A stretch of DNA of 64,000 bases from Planococcus citri (Eukaryota; Arthropoda; Insecta; Hemiptera; Pseudococcidae), in the NCBI RefSeq assembly GCF_950023065.1, contig NC_088678.1, forward strand, positions 33,160,580 to 33,224,579. The letters are read 5' to 3'. Positions 11,510-23,666 of the stretch are shown piece by piece; positions within the stretch are counted from its first letter, which is position 1; the number at the start of each line of letters is the position of its first letter. The notes beneath the pieces are model-generated. The model was not told the DNA's origin. It did no database searches and worked only from the letters and a program-made list of their open reading frames with translations. The translations under genes were made by a program, and so were the position numbers.

Positions 11510-11980
11510 GGTAACGAAAGAATTATCTCGCTCGAGGAGCAATTACGTGAGTCAGAAGCTCTCAGAGAGTCCTTCCAATCACGTGTCATGGCCCTAGAGG
11601 CTGAAGTCCAGGAAATGCGTTTAGAACGTGAAGGATTGCTCGCCAGTAAAAACCAAAAACAAGGAATTACATATTTGCTCTAATTCTTCAATTAGTAAGT
11701 AATTATTAATTTGATTCCCTAGAACGAGTTGTACATAGCTGAGCGAATTCGAAATATACACGAAAATATTGAGGACGCTCAATTCGAGATGGCTCACCAA
11801 GAACCAGTCAATCATGAATTGAAAGATGAAATCGCCGATGATGGTGTAATTATTAATGATAACAATTAGGCTCGAGACCCTATGCATCAAAGAAAGGAGG
11901 AGATGAAGAAGAGTAAGAAAAGAATAAAAAAAGTCATCGAGGCTCGACGACGCAAATGGCGTACAGCCAAACGCAAGTAA
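11510..11980 (+). pseudogene. Coiled-coil coding remnant with basic C-terminus
   Basis: An open stretch at 11510-11683 encodes a strong coiled coil (SLEEQLRESEALRES, then MALEAEVQEMRLEREGLL). After an AG acceptor-like site at 11721-11722, the frame at 11723-11869 reads an acidic helical segment (YIAERIRNIHENIEDAQFEM) to a TAG. The same frame then continues at 11870-11980 with a very basic tail (KKSKKRIKKVIEARRRKWR) to TAA. A 33-base AT-rich gap with a GTAAGT word precedes the acceptor, but the phases do not join cleanly. This looks like a real coding sequence degraded by a stop and a frame shift. The long antisense frame at 11621-12211 is its shadow. Family unknown. Confidence 0.4.
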
Positions 11981-12354
11981 GAGTAAGGAACTAGAACCAA
12001 GGTATACAAATACGCCATTTTCGGTTATAGATATTTCATAGTTTTGACGATGATGTGATTTTTTCATTCCAGTCTGATGATGAAATGGAATCAAAAAAAT
12101 TGTGGGAAAGTGTCTATTTTGCGTATTAAAATAAGTATGAAGTAAAAAAATTAAGTAAATTGGAGGTATTATTAATAAATTGAGTCCCATAAAATTTCTT
12201 CCCAAAACCAAAGATGGCGCATTTCCATATCTTTAGTAAAAGATGTTAAATGTGTAAAAAATGCAACACCATCAGAAATAAACAATTTAGATTGGTCTCA
12301 AATCACAGGTGATCTAAATGTGTAAGGATACACAATCTCCATAATTATTATTAC

Positions 12355-13211
12355 CAGGGTGTCAACCAAAATTTGATATTTAAAAATCGCGACTTTTCGT
12401 GACCTTTTTTTCTCAGTACCTACCCCCTTTTTTTAACGAAAAAAACTGGGTTTCCAGTAAAGTTCACACTTTTTGTCAATAGTTCCCATATGGCATAAAA
12501 AATGTATGAAGTACAAATAATTATTGCATATGTACTTTGTTCTAAAGAAATCTTTCACTTAGCAACTTTGAAAGTTAATTGAATGGTATTTTTTTAGAAA
12601 TTTCGCTTGCGAAAAAGAAAAGAAAACAAGCCCGAGCAAAGCGAGGGCAACAGATTTTGAAAACTTGTGATTTAACAAGTAAAAAAACTTATGTTTTTTT
12701 TTCATCACGGGCTCTTCTTAGGTCGGGCCCTTCAGAATGAGCACGCCCGGGGCAAACTGTACTTTTTGACGCCCTCTCGACAACCCTGCTCCTCCAGAAA
12801 TCTAATAATAATTTCCACAAAATTCCAATTAGTGTGGGTAGGTATTTCTGAAAATACGCATAAATAGCCCGAACGAAGCGAGGGCAAAAGCACTCGAAAG
12901 ACAAAAATTCACAATCCCTTAGAAGTGAAAAAACATAATTTTTGATGTGAGAGGTCAATTTTTTTACCCTCAAGACTCAACCTTTGGTTAAAGAAAATAA
13001 AAATAATATGCCCGAGCAAAGCGAGGACGAAAACTTTTAAAATTTTGAATTTTTACGATTATTAAAAATACCAATTTAGCAGTAGCTTTTAAATTTAAAT
13101 TCGGGACGATTTTTCGCGACTTTTTGGTAATTTTTGGTGAAAATCGCGACCTTTCGCGACTTTTGCGACCTATTTTCAAAATTGCGACTTCGCGACCTGG
13201 TAGATACCCAG
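12355..13211. mobile_element. hAT-like non-autonomous element
   Basis: The left end CAGGGTGTCAACC (12355) and the reverse complement of the right end, CTGGGTATCTACC (to 13211), are diverged versions of one terminus. The CAGGGTGTCTACC style is typical of hAT-type ends in invertebrates. Subterminal CGCGAC words are dense at both sides (ATCGCGACTTTTCGTGACC on the left, several GCGACCTTTCGCGACTTTT-like copies on the right). The interior holds three copies of the GCGAG motif (12630, 12867, 13010) and no transposase. No clean 8-bp target duplication was seen, consistent with age. Confidence 0.6.
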
Positions 13212-14181
13212 ACAAACTTATCCAAAAATGGAGGGTAAGTATTTCAATTTTCATGGAAGTGTTTACTTTGTTTTAAAATATATCCGGTATTTTTCAAATT
13301 GAGATTTTTCATCAAATTTTAAGAGAAAAAAGTCAAAGTTTTGATTCTTGAAGCTTTTGCTATGTCAGAGGTGAACAGTGATTAAAAATTTAATTCTTGC
13401 TACGTTCATATAAGCAAATTATTTTTTTCCTCCGGTTTTTTTCTTCTAAACGTAACTTTTTTCGGATTTTTTGGCGACATTGTAAAAAAATTATATTTTT
13501 TCACTAGTCGCCTCGAATTTGCAATTAACCTGCTCTAATAAATTCATAACTTCAAACTTATGACAGGATTGGCGAAGATATGTCTTCTGGAGCGTTTTGA
13601 AATCTCTGTAAAAAAATCTACTTTTGCTGGAGGCTCCTAGATAAGCTCAAAAATGGTGGCATCAAATCAATGGGAACGATTTAAGTGTAAAACGCAATTT
13701 TCAGATGTTTATGTACGCTTCTTGTCAAAAATTACTGTATGCTAAAGGACTATGTTTGCCATTTTCAAAAATTCGCGAAAAATCAATTTCAGTAGATAGC
13801 TCAACGTTTGGTTGTGAGGTGTAAGTTACATGTTCCTTTATCGAGCGCAATTTCAGTTCAATCGGAGTTGACCAGTTGACAGGTTGCAAAGGTTCTCTTG
13901 TGAAAATTAAGGAACTTATTGAAAATCCCCGCAAACAAATTTGCACATAATTCAACCAATCTTTGGATATTATAAGTCTTCAAAGTTAACTAAGAAAATC
14001 TGTGTACAAGGTAAATAAAAATGAAATTCATTGAAATATTTTTCAAAACACATACCAGATGGCTAAAAAAATGGTAAGCATGATTTCAAGTCGATTTTAA
14101 TCAAAGATCTGCATTAAAAAATGAACAACTTTAAAGAGAAAATTGCTTATTTTGTTGGGCCATATTATAGACTCATATTTA
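13212..14181. other. AT-rich intergenic sequence, no gene seen
   Basis: No supported coding or repeat feature. The minus-strand 76-codon frame at 13725-13955 has no motif. Confidence 0.4.
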
Positions 14182-14389
14182 CGGCAAACTGGTTAGGCAA
14201 TTTTATCAACACGTACGAATTTAATAATAATTCATATTCATTTTGAAAGGAATTTGAACTTGGGTTTTAAAAAAAATAAAATAAATGAGTAACAGAAAAT
14301 AGAATGGTCAGAAGTCGAAAGCTTTTTAAACAACTCCTGAACTGTCTAGAAAGCTTTTGACTTCTGACCATTCTATGTATACTCTTGTC

Positions 14390-14423
<34 letters not shown>

Positions 14424-14497
14424 CAAGTACGAATATAATTAATGATTTAATTTGTACGTAGGTATGTGTTAATAAAATTGCCTAAGCAGTTTGCTGT
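14182..14497. mobile_element. Palindromic MITE-like element with T31 tract
   Basis: The outer ends CGGCAAACTGGTTAGGCAAT (14182) and ATTGCCTAAGCAGTTTGCTG (to 14497) are near reverse complements, followed inward by TTTATCAACACGTAC / GTA..TGTGTTAATAAA. At the centre is a second stem: AGAATGGTCAGAAGTC at 14301 pairs with GACTTCTGACCATTCT to 14374. A run of 31 Ts lies at 14393-14423 in the right half. There is no coding capacity. It is a small non-autonomous fold-back element. Confidence 0.7.
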
Positions 14498-15845
14498 GAA
14501 TGTGAATCGAAAAATTATTTATGATCCAAATTATTATTTTTTTCAAATAAATGCAGTAGGGTAGATAGAGAGGTACTTAAAAACTATGAAACTGATTTGA
14601 GAAATAATACAATATATCCAAATTGAACAGCAGTAAAAAAATCCATTGAACAGGCGCACAGAATTTTACTGGGACACCCTGTATTAGTAGAAGAAGTTTG
14701 TAAATAATTCAAACGTCAAATATACGGGTCAAATGGCATATGTATTTTGGTAGATTTTCTTATCGAATAACTTACTTAATCGGTGGTATATTAGGCGAAC
14801 ACGTGTTGAAAATACCAGAATACCATGTCTCATGGTATGCGGAAAGTTTTGCTTCACGAAACATTACGTTCGGGTTGGTGATAAAGATTTCCATATGTAG
14901 AATGTTCGCATCATCTCGAGGGGTAAAAAATCATATTCGATACAACGCGCCAAAAATTAGGAAGTCGAGTTTCCTTTAAATTTTCAAATTATACTCGCGC
15001 GACGAAAGAAGAAAAGTTTTTTTTTCTCTCTATCTGTGCGTTGGGAGAAAATATGAAAATTACGGTAAAATTTCGCATCGTTGTATAAACTTATTTAATC
15101 TACATCCGGATTTCGTAATGCAGTTTCAAAGAGTACTTTATTTTTCTTGTGAAAAGAATAACTATAAATAGCGCGGAGGAGACGAAAATGAGAGGACTGA
15201 AAGAACGAGAATTGAAGAAGAGAAAGAAAAACATTGGCTATGAGAATAGGATGTTGGCCAGTAATCCGTAGAAATAGCGGTGTACGTAAATGGCTATTTA
15301 ACTTCTGTACCGTTATCAGACAATGATAAGATCACCGGATGACCATTCGGCCACCTAAAAACTTGGTCCTTAATCCCTAACTAAACTGGACTCGGTCAGA
15401 TACGTGACTTAACAAAGAAACTAGACGGAAGGAGGATTTTTTGTTTATATATTTTACAGCCAAGCAACGTAGTGTGGCTATCTTTGCATCTTTTTTTTTC
15501 GCCTGAATCATCTGCTCCCTCTCTCTCTTCGCAGTCACTTCGTGTTTCGGGAGTAGCATAGGAATAAATGCTTAAACAGCTAAGAGAAGGTAAATTTATG
15601 GCCCTTTAAGCTGGGCTAAAAATTATTAACTCGAGTCGCTGCTCTATTTCTCATCGTATAATTGCTTTCAAATCCCGTAAGGGTTGCAGTATGGTAAACA
15701 GAGAGAAGTTGATATAGTCCAGTAACCAAAAAAAAAAAATGTATACTTGGCTTTAAAAAATTTAATGTGCGGATTTTTTATTGTTTTGTTTACATTGCTT
15801 CGAGGTAATAACTTTTCCTAAGAAAAGGTACTGAATACTAACGAA
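14498..15845. other. Intergenic sequence, no gene supported
   Basis: A GGGACACCCTGTAT word at about 14672 is common at DNA-transposon ends in insects but has no partner here. The 79-codon frame at 14740-14979 and the minus frame at 15377-15559 lack any recognisable motif. A mildly CpG-containing purine-rich stretch lies at 15170-15230. Confidence 0.4.
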
Positions 15846-18383
15846 GACCCGACGGTGCCAAAAAACGAAATTTATGGCACCCTCGGCACATAAAAGTGAC
15901 ATAATTGCGTCATTTCATGACAAGAAATAAAAGTGCTTCAAATAGGACATCAAGTACGTGACATAAAAAAGTTGCAATTATCTCATGCCATAAAACTTGT
16001 ACTTTTATGGAAAGAAATCAAACCATATTGAAGTGACATGAATGGACTTTGAAATGGCGCATATCAATACCATATTCAGTGTTTTAAAATGTGACCCAAA
16101 AATGGCATGCCATGAAATGAGTCGTTATACTGTTGGGATTATGAGCCATTATCTCACCCCAGTAAATGACACTTATAAATGATGCCATATAGGCTGTTTA
16201 TGTTGTGCCACAAAATGGACTATAATAATGATGCACGAATCGAACATTACAAAGACAAATAATAGACCTGTACTCATGATATCACCATAAATCATTCACC
16301 AAATTGGCACATTATTGATACAGTTTCTGATCACTGCTCAGGTGACTTGATTATGTTACATAATTACATATCTCTCAACTCAACATAAAAGTGCTCTAAA
16401 GGAATGCTTTAAACTGCACTCAAAAAAATATCACTTATGTCACATTATCAGGAACTAAAATATACGTTATAAAAACGTCATATTTCAATACCATATTCAG
16501 TGTTTTAAAATGTGACCCAAAAATGGCATGCCATGAAATGAGTCGTTATATCGTTGGGATTATGAGTCATTATCTCACCCCAGTAAATGACACTTATAAA
16601 TGATGCCATATAGGCTATTTATGTTGGGCCACAAAATGGACCATAATCATGATACACAAATCGAACATTACAATGACAAATAATATACCTGTATTCATGA
16701 TATCACCATGAGATGCCACAAATCAATCACCAAATTGGCACATTATTGATACAGTTTCTGATCACTGCTCAGGTGACTTGATTATGTTACATAATTACAT
16801 ATCTCTCAACTCAACATAAAAGTGCTCTAAAGGAATGCTTTAAACTGCACTCAAAAAAATATCACTTATGTCACATTATCAGGAACTAAAATATACGTTA
16901 TAAAAACGTCATATTTCAATACCATATTCAGTGTTTTAAAATGTGACCCAAAAATGGCATGCCATGAAATGAGTCGTTATATCGTTGGGATTATGAGTCA
17001 TTATCTCACCCCAGTAAATGACACTTATAAATGATGCCATATAGGCTATTTATGTTGGGCCACAAAATGGACCATAATAATGATACACAAATCAAACATT
17101 ACAATGACAAGTAATATACCTGTACTCATGATATCACCATGAGATGCTACAAATCATTCACCAAATTGGCACATTATTGATACAGTTTCTGATCACTGCT
17201 CAGGTGACTTGATTATGTTACATAACTACATATCTCTCAACTCAACATAAAAGTGCTCTAAAGGAATGCTATAAACTGCACTCAAAAAAATATCACTCAT
17301 GTCTCATTATCAAGAACTAAAATATACGCTTTAAAAACGTCATATTTCAATACTAAATACACTGGTTTAAAATGTGACTGAAAAATGGCGTGCCATGAAG
17401 TGAGTCGTAATTTTGTTGGAATTATGAGCAATTATCTCATCACTTCAAGTAGCACTTACAAATGATGCATTATAGACTGTTCATGTCATGCAACAAGAGA
17501 GCTCGTAATACTGATAGATAAATCTAACCATTCAATGACAAATTAATAGGCATATACTCATGATACCAGCACAAGGTGCCGCATATCATTCACCAAATTG
17601 GCACATTAGAGATACACTTCTTGGTCACTGTCTAAGTGACTTGATTATGTGGTATACCAACATATCTCCCAAGGTAGCACAAAAGTGCTTTAAAGGAATG
17701 CTTCAAACTGCACTCAAAAAAATAAACTTCTGTCTCATTATCAAGAATTAAAGTATGCGCATTTAAAAACGTCATATTTCAATACCATATTCAGTGTTTT
17801 AAAATGTGACCAAAAAATGGCATGTCATGAAATGAGCCGTTATGTTGCTGGAATTATGAGCAATAATCTCACCACTAAAAATGGCACTTACAAATGATAT
17901 GCAACAAAACAGCTCATTATGATGATACATAAATCTAACCATTAATGACAAATAATAGGCATGTACTTATGATACCACCGCAAGATGCCGCATATCACAA
18001 ACTAAATTGGCACATTAAAGATACACTTTTTGGTCACTGTCTAAGTGACTTGATTATGTGGCAAGCCTACATATCTCTCAACGTGACATAAAAGTGCTTT
18101 AAAGGAATGCTTTAAATGGCACTCAAAAAGTACTACTTATGTCTCATTATCAAGAACCAAAAGATGCGCATCAAAAACGTCGTATATCAATACCATTTAC
18201 AATTGTTTGAAATGTGACTAAAAAATGGTGTGCCATGAAGTTAGTCGTTATTTTGTTAGAATTATGAGCAATAATCTCGCCACTAAAAATGGCACTTACA
18301 AATGATGCGTTATAGACCGTTCATGTCATGCAACAAAAGAGCTCATAATAATGATACATAAATGTAACCATGCAATGACAAAT
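15846..18383. repeat. Satellite array, units of about 410-430 bp (left part)
   Basis: The reference word GTTTTAAAATGTGAC, or a close variant, occurs at 16081, 16502, 16933, 17364, 17796 and 18205. The intervals are 421, 431, 431, 432 and 409. Every unit also carries CCAAATTGGCACATTA, AAAAGTGCT(C/T)TAAAGGAATG and CTCATTATCAAGAAC-like words in the same order. Units two and three are almost identical; later ones diverge. The array opens with a different, shorter-period segment containing CCCGACGGTGCCA at 15849-15861. The open frames inside are incidental. Confidence 0.9.
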
Positions 18384-19991
18384 GGGTCATTCCATGTCAA
18401 GCTCAACCAAATAAAGTCAATTTTGAAAGTCATGTCTTTCGATTTCGCTCAAATTTTTTTTACAATATCTACCCACCCAGTAAGTAAGAAAGCCGCAATC
18501 AGTTTGGTCCCAGCCCCCTCAGGGGGTGGGTGGGGGGGGGGCTTCCATTATTTTCACATTGTCTCGAGGTACTCAACTTCAGCAGCTCATTCCTCCAAAA
18601 CTATGATACTTTGATCAAAACTGATTTCACAGTTCAAAAGGGCATTGAATTTTGAACTTTTTAAGTGTTTTGAAATTTTCAAAAGTTGAAAGTTGAACTT
18701 TCAATTTGAAAGTTCAAATTTCTAAATGGCGCTGTAAGTGGGAGCTACCATTTGAAATTTTGAAAAAATTTCCATAGATGTACATTTTGATACTTTCTTG
18801 AAATATTTAGGTTTCGAGATGAAACTCTTGACGGAGGGGGAGCACCCCCTCCCCCCAATTTTGGGTGAAACTTTCGAAAGAAAATCTGGGGCATGTGATA
18901 TATCGAATTGTATGTTTTCGGCGACGCTGAACACGAATATGACGTTAGATTTTTGATAGGACCCCATCCACGGCCCCCAGCACCTCCCCAAAGGGGGTGA
19001 AAGTTCAAAAAAGTGTTTTGTTCGTGCGACACATGGAATAATATGTTTTTGGTGACGCTGAACACGAATATGACGTCAGATTTTTGATTTGACCCGTCCA
19101 TGGCCCCCTGCACCTCCCCAAAGGGGATAAACCCCCAAAAAATTGTAACATTCGTGTGACACATGAAATAGTATGTTTTCGATAACGCTGAACACGAATA
19201 TAGCCATTGTTTTTTTAAATCGACCTCACCCATGGCCCCCAGAACCTCCCCCAATAGGTAAAAGCCCAAAAAAATTGTTGGGGGCCGTGGATGAGGTCCA
19301 ATCAAAAATCTGACGTCGTATTCCTGTTCAGCGTCACCAAAAACATATTATTCCATGTGTCGCACGAACAAAACACTTTTTTGAACTTTTACCCCCTTTG
19401 GGGAGGTGCTGGGGGCCGTGGATGGGTCCTATCAAAAATCTAACGTAATATTCGTGTTCAGCGTCGCCGAAAAAATACAATTCGATATATCACATGCCCC
19501 AGATTTTCTTTCGAAAGTTTCACCCAAAATTGGGGGGAGGGGGTGCTCCCCCTCCGTCAAAAGTTCCATCTTGAAACCTAAATATTTCAAGAAAGTATCA
19601 AAATGTACATCTATGGAAATTTTTTCAAACTTTTAAATGGTAGCTCCCACTTACAGCGTCATTTAGAAATTTGAACTTTCAAATTGAAAGTTCAACTTTC
19701 AACTTTTGAAAATTTCAAAATACTTAAAAAGTTCAAAATTCAATGCCCTTTCGAACTGTGAAATCAGTTTTGATCAAAGTATCATAGTGTTGGAGGAATG
19801 GGCTGCTGAAGTTGAGTACCTCGAGACAATGTGAAAATAATGGAAGCCTCCTCACCCGCCCCCTGAGGGGGCTGGGACCAAACTGATTGCGGCTTTCTTA
19901 CTTACTAGGTGGGTAGATATTGTAAACAAAATTTGAGCGAAATCAAAGGACATGACCCAAAAACGTTGGTTGAGTTGACATGGAATGACCC
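18384..19991. mobile_element. 1.6-kb fold-back element inserted into the satellite
   Basis: The termini are GGGTCATTCCATGTCAA (18384) and TTGACATGGAATGACCC (ending 19991), exact reverse complements over 17 bases. Arms of about 700 bp pair nearly throughout (for example GGGGGAGCACCCCCTCCCCC, 18837-18856, against its complement near 19535). The left arm and centre carry three tandem copies of a unit of about 130 bp (CGCTGAACACGAATATGACGT and equivalents near 18926, 19057, 19188). Both sides are flanked by AAAT (18380-18383 and 19992-19995), a plausible 4-bp target duplication. Mirror-image open frames (18722-18991 minus, 19406-19636 plus) are products of the symmetry and not genes. Confidence 0.85.
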
Positions 19992-20995
19992 AAATACCAC
20001 AAGATGCCTCATATCACAAACTAAATTGGCACATTAAAGATACACTTTTTGGTCACTTTCTAAGTGACTCGATTATGTTGCAAACCTACATATCTCTCAA
20101 CTTAACATAAAAGTGCTTTAAAGAAATGCTTTTAATTGCACTGAAAAAGTACTACTTATGTCTCATTATCAAGAACCAAAATATGCGCATCAAAAACGTC
20201 ATATATCAATACTATTTACAGTTGTTTGAAATGTGACTAAAAAATGGTGTGCCATGAACTGAGTCGTAATTTTGTTGGAATTATGAGCAATTATCTCGTC
20301 ACTTCAAATGGCACTTTCAAATGATGTATTATAGACTTTTCAGGTTGTGCAATATAAGGGCTCATAATGATGGTACTTAAATTGAAACTTGCAACGACAA
20401 ATAATAGGCATGTACACATGATGCCACCATAAGATGCCGCATATCATTCACTAAATTGGCACATTATTGATACAGTTTCAAATCACAGCTCAAGTGACTC
20501 CATTATGTTACATAACTACATATCTCTCAGTGTAACATAAAAGTGCTTTAAAGAAATGCTTTAAATTGCACTCAAAAAACACCACCCATGTCTCATTATC
20601 AAGAACTAAAATATGCGCATTAAAAACGTCATATTTCAGTACTGTATACAGATGGTTTAAATTGTGACTGAAAAATGGCATGCTATGAAGTGAGTCGTAA
20701 TTTGTTGGAATTATGGGCAATCATATCATCACTACAAATGGCACTTTTAAATGATGGTATTATATACTTTTCACATTGTGCAATATAAGGGCTCATAATG
20801 ATGGTACATAAATTGAAACTTGCAATGACAAATAATAGGCATGTATTCATGAAACCACCACAAGATGCCGCAAATCTTTTACCAAATTGGCACTTTGATG
20901 ATACAGTTTCTAGTTACTGTTTAAGTTTCTTGATTACATGACATAACTACATATCTCCCCATGCAACATAAAACTGCTTTGAACACAGGCTTTAA
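19992..20995. repeat. Satellite array (right part)
   Basis: The array resumes immediately after the fold-back insertion, with reference words at 20224 and 20655 (interval 431). The 18205-to-20224 interval, minus the insertion and one AAAT copy, is about 407. That matches an ordinary unit and shows the fold-back landed in an existing array. The last units near 20820-20995 are the most diverged. Confidence 0.85.
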
Positions 20996-21040
20996 ATTGC
21001 ACTCAAAAAAAAATATCTCTTGAAAATAAAATATCATCAT

Positions 21041-21760
21041 CATATTCGGATTGTATGACCTTAAAATGAAAAATTTGAACATATCAACGTGTGGCACATT
21101 GAAAAGCACGTTTTTAAGGTTGTACAATCCGAATTTGATTGTTTTTTTTTTGTTTTTTTTTTTTTTAAGGGATGTGGATGAAGTGCGTATTTTGAGAGAA
21201 GAGAAAAATTCATGTGTGTGAGATTGGAGAGATTTGCATCAAAATTATGTATTTTTGAAAACTGAAAAATTTCATAAATAATCCTAGGAGCACCTGCAAG
21301 CACCCAAAAATCATGCATTCCTAATTCTACACCTAAACATACTACTGAACCTATGTAAATCAAAAAGTACGCGGGATTAGAGGGTATTTGATTACTTTTA
21401 TAGAAACATGTAAATCACCATCATTTAAAAAATGGTATCTCTTTGAAAAATTATTTTTGAAAAAAGTAATGTTCATTTCTTCCCTGCTAACGGCTCATCC
21501 CCTCACCCCATGAAAAAAATATTATCAAATTCGGATTCTATGACCTCAAAAACATACATATTGATGTATTGCACGTTGATATGCTCAAATTTGTCATTTC
21601 TCCCGCTCTTAACATCTCACCTCTCCCCACAAAAAATATTATAAAATTCAGATTCTACTACCTCAAAACATGTGGGTCATTAACTTTTTTTAATATTTAT
21701 ATATACTGGGATAAGATATTGAATTGCGCCCATTGTAGGGGGTCTCCTGGCCCATAGGAA
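21041..21760. repeat. Diverged half-copy of the 60-64 kb palindrome family
   Basis: The ordered blocks match the right half of the palindrome near 62.3-62.98 kb: TCGGATTGTATGACCTTAAAA, CACCCAAAAATCATGCATTC, CATACTACTGAACCT, AAAGTACGCGG, TTTCATTTCT(T/C)CC, AAAACATACATATTGATGTA, CAAATT.GTCATTTCTCCC. It ends with TACTGGGATAAGATATTGAA and GGGGGTCTCCTGGCCCATA. It is more diverged than the palindrome arms and has no partner arm, apart from a small hairpin at its left end (21041-21058 against 21112-21135). The open frames are repeat-derived. Confidence 0.75.
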
Positions 21761-22522
21761 TGACATGACACCTGAATGTCCCAAAAAATGACATAGGTAT
21801 ACTTTGAAGAGCAAAGTATTGAAAGAAAATAGACGCATCACAGTAAAAAAACAGTGTAATAAACTCAATGATGCACAGTAAATGTGTAGTTTAGCCTTCA
21901 AACTTAGATTAAAATAAAATAAATGCAAACCATAATTAATTACATTACAAAATTTCTCCAAGAGATTGTCAAAAAAGTTTTAAATGACAAATTAAAATAA
22001 GAACATTCGCATATTATGTAACACAAATGTGTGTAGGGTGACAACGTCTTCAACAAGTCAAAAAATGCCAACTGTAAATACATAATTGCAATTTATACAT
22101 AGTTTACAAGTGAAAAAAAAGTGAATTCAACAACGAGTTGTGCATAGCAGGTCAGGTAGCCTTACAACTATCAACATATTTTTTAAAAAGAAATAAAGAT
22201 GCAAATTTCTTTAATGAGAAAATATTGAATTAAATAAATTTTCGAATTTACCAAAATATAGTGAATTTGTCAACGTATGTAGCTATTATAAATTATCAGA
22301 AAATTTTTGAATCATTCTTTCGAACATTTCTTCATGATAAAGTGAAATGCATGAAGATATCGTAGCAATAAACTGTTATCGAAGGTTTTATTAGTACAGT
22401 TTCCCTCAGTATTACTCTGACATCAACTACAGTCATCAACTATACCTAAATAAGCGATTCTCATTAATATGAGCGTGCCTTACAACGCAGAAATTTGTAG
22501 AAAATTATTCCATAAATTTTCT
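21761..22522. other. AT-rich intergenic sequence, no gene seen
   Basis: No motif-bearing frame and no clear repeat seen. Confidence 0.4.
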
Positions 22523-22945
22523 CAATCGTTCACACGAGTTTGTAAAATATGAATGGGTAATGGTGTTCTGACAAACTACACAGTACCATAAAACACAACT
22601 GGCTTTGATATCAAACCCTGTGCACACATCAACAGGTGTCCAACAAATTTTTTTAGAACGTAGTCTCTCTTAACTTGTTGCAAAATGTGATCAAGTTTTA
22701 TCCACTTCGGTTGAATCAGTTGAAAAATGATCGAGATAAACAGTGCAATCGTTCACACGAGTTTGTAAAATATGACGGTGTTCTGACAAACTACACAGTA
22801 CCATAAATCACAACTGGCTTTCATATCAAACCCTGTGCACACATCAACTGGTGTCCAGCAAATTTTTTGAGAACAAAGTCTCTCTTAACTTGTTGCAAAA
22901 TGTGATCAAGTTTTATCCACTTCAGTTGAATCAGTTGATCATTAA
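22523..22945. repeat. Two-copy tandem duplication, period 223 bp
   Basis: CAATCGTTCACACGAGTTTG begins at 22523 and again at 22746. The two copies match closely through ACAAACTACACAGTACCATA, CAAACCCTGTGCACACATCA and TCAAGTTTTATCCACTTC. The second copy lacks about ten bases after AAAATATGA and has a few substitutions. No open frame spans it. It is a simple local duplication of unknown content. Confidence 0.85.
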
Positions 22946-23113
22946 CCAGAAAAAAATGAACCTTTTTGTTTGAGTATGTACCATTCTCATTTCCCTTTAT
23001 GTAAGGCTACCTTGGCCACTAATTACCAGACTATAGTTGCATCATACTTGATCTTAAATGATAAGAGTATTTTAATGAAAAGAGATGATAAAGAATTATT
23101 GTTTCTTGAAAAA

Positions 23114-23666
23114 AATTGAGAGGGGTTTTGCGATAAGGGCCCTTGTGGTGATATTTCGTTTTTTTTTCAGGAGAGAAAAAACATCGAATTGCTTCGATTT
23201 TTTTTTTTTTTTTTTTATTTTTGGGTGCAGTGTTGTCCTGCGCATAGGTTGGATGGGAAATTTTGAAGAAATTCGTTCATCATCGCCTGATATCAGTGAT
23301 TTAGAAAAGAGACCTTGTGGTGAACAGCCAAATTTACACAACGTTACAGACTACTCCGCAAAAAAATACTGAGAAATTCGGATTAGCCATGAAATTTTAC
23401 ATAGGTAACAACAATAAAATGATTTTTCCATCGACCTTTTTTTAAAAAAAAAAAATCAAAAACAAACAAAAACTATGTTTTTTGATTTCCCAAAAATGTG
23501 AGTTTTTGAGTATTCATGTTAAAGTAATTTTTAAAACGAGAAGTTGATGAGATAGGCGAAATCTGATTACACCATTCGATTTCTCGTGAAAAAGTAAGTT
23601 GGAATCGTCAATAAAAAAAAACATCGAATCACCACAAGGACCCATATCGCGAAACGCCTCTCAATT
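23114..23666. mobile_element. TIR element, about 550 bp
   Basis: The left end AATTGAGAGGGGTTTTGCGA, continuing through a GGGCCCTTGTGGTGAT block, is mirrored at the right by ATCACCACAAGGACCCATAT, continuing to a CCTCTCAATT end at 23666. These give imperfect TIRs of about 40 bp. The interior contains T and A homopolymers and no transposase. The opposing open frames at 23085-23372 and 23096-23341 overlap the same DNA and are not credible genes. No class can be assigned from the ends. Confidence 0.65.

Noticed and set aside
11621..12211. 196-codon minus-strand hydrophobic frame
   Set aside because: It is antisense to the coiled-coil coding stretch, and its hydrophobic composition is what the complement of Glu/Lys-rich codons gives.
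18722..19636. Open frames of 76-186 codons in the fold-back element
   Set aside because: They appear in both arms in opposite orientation and translate the internal tandem units; no conserved domain.
15846..20995. CRISPR-like regular repeats
   Set aside because: Units are about 410-430 bp with continuous similarity and no short-repeat/unique-spacer pattern, and the genome is eukaryotic, so it is satellite DNA.
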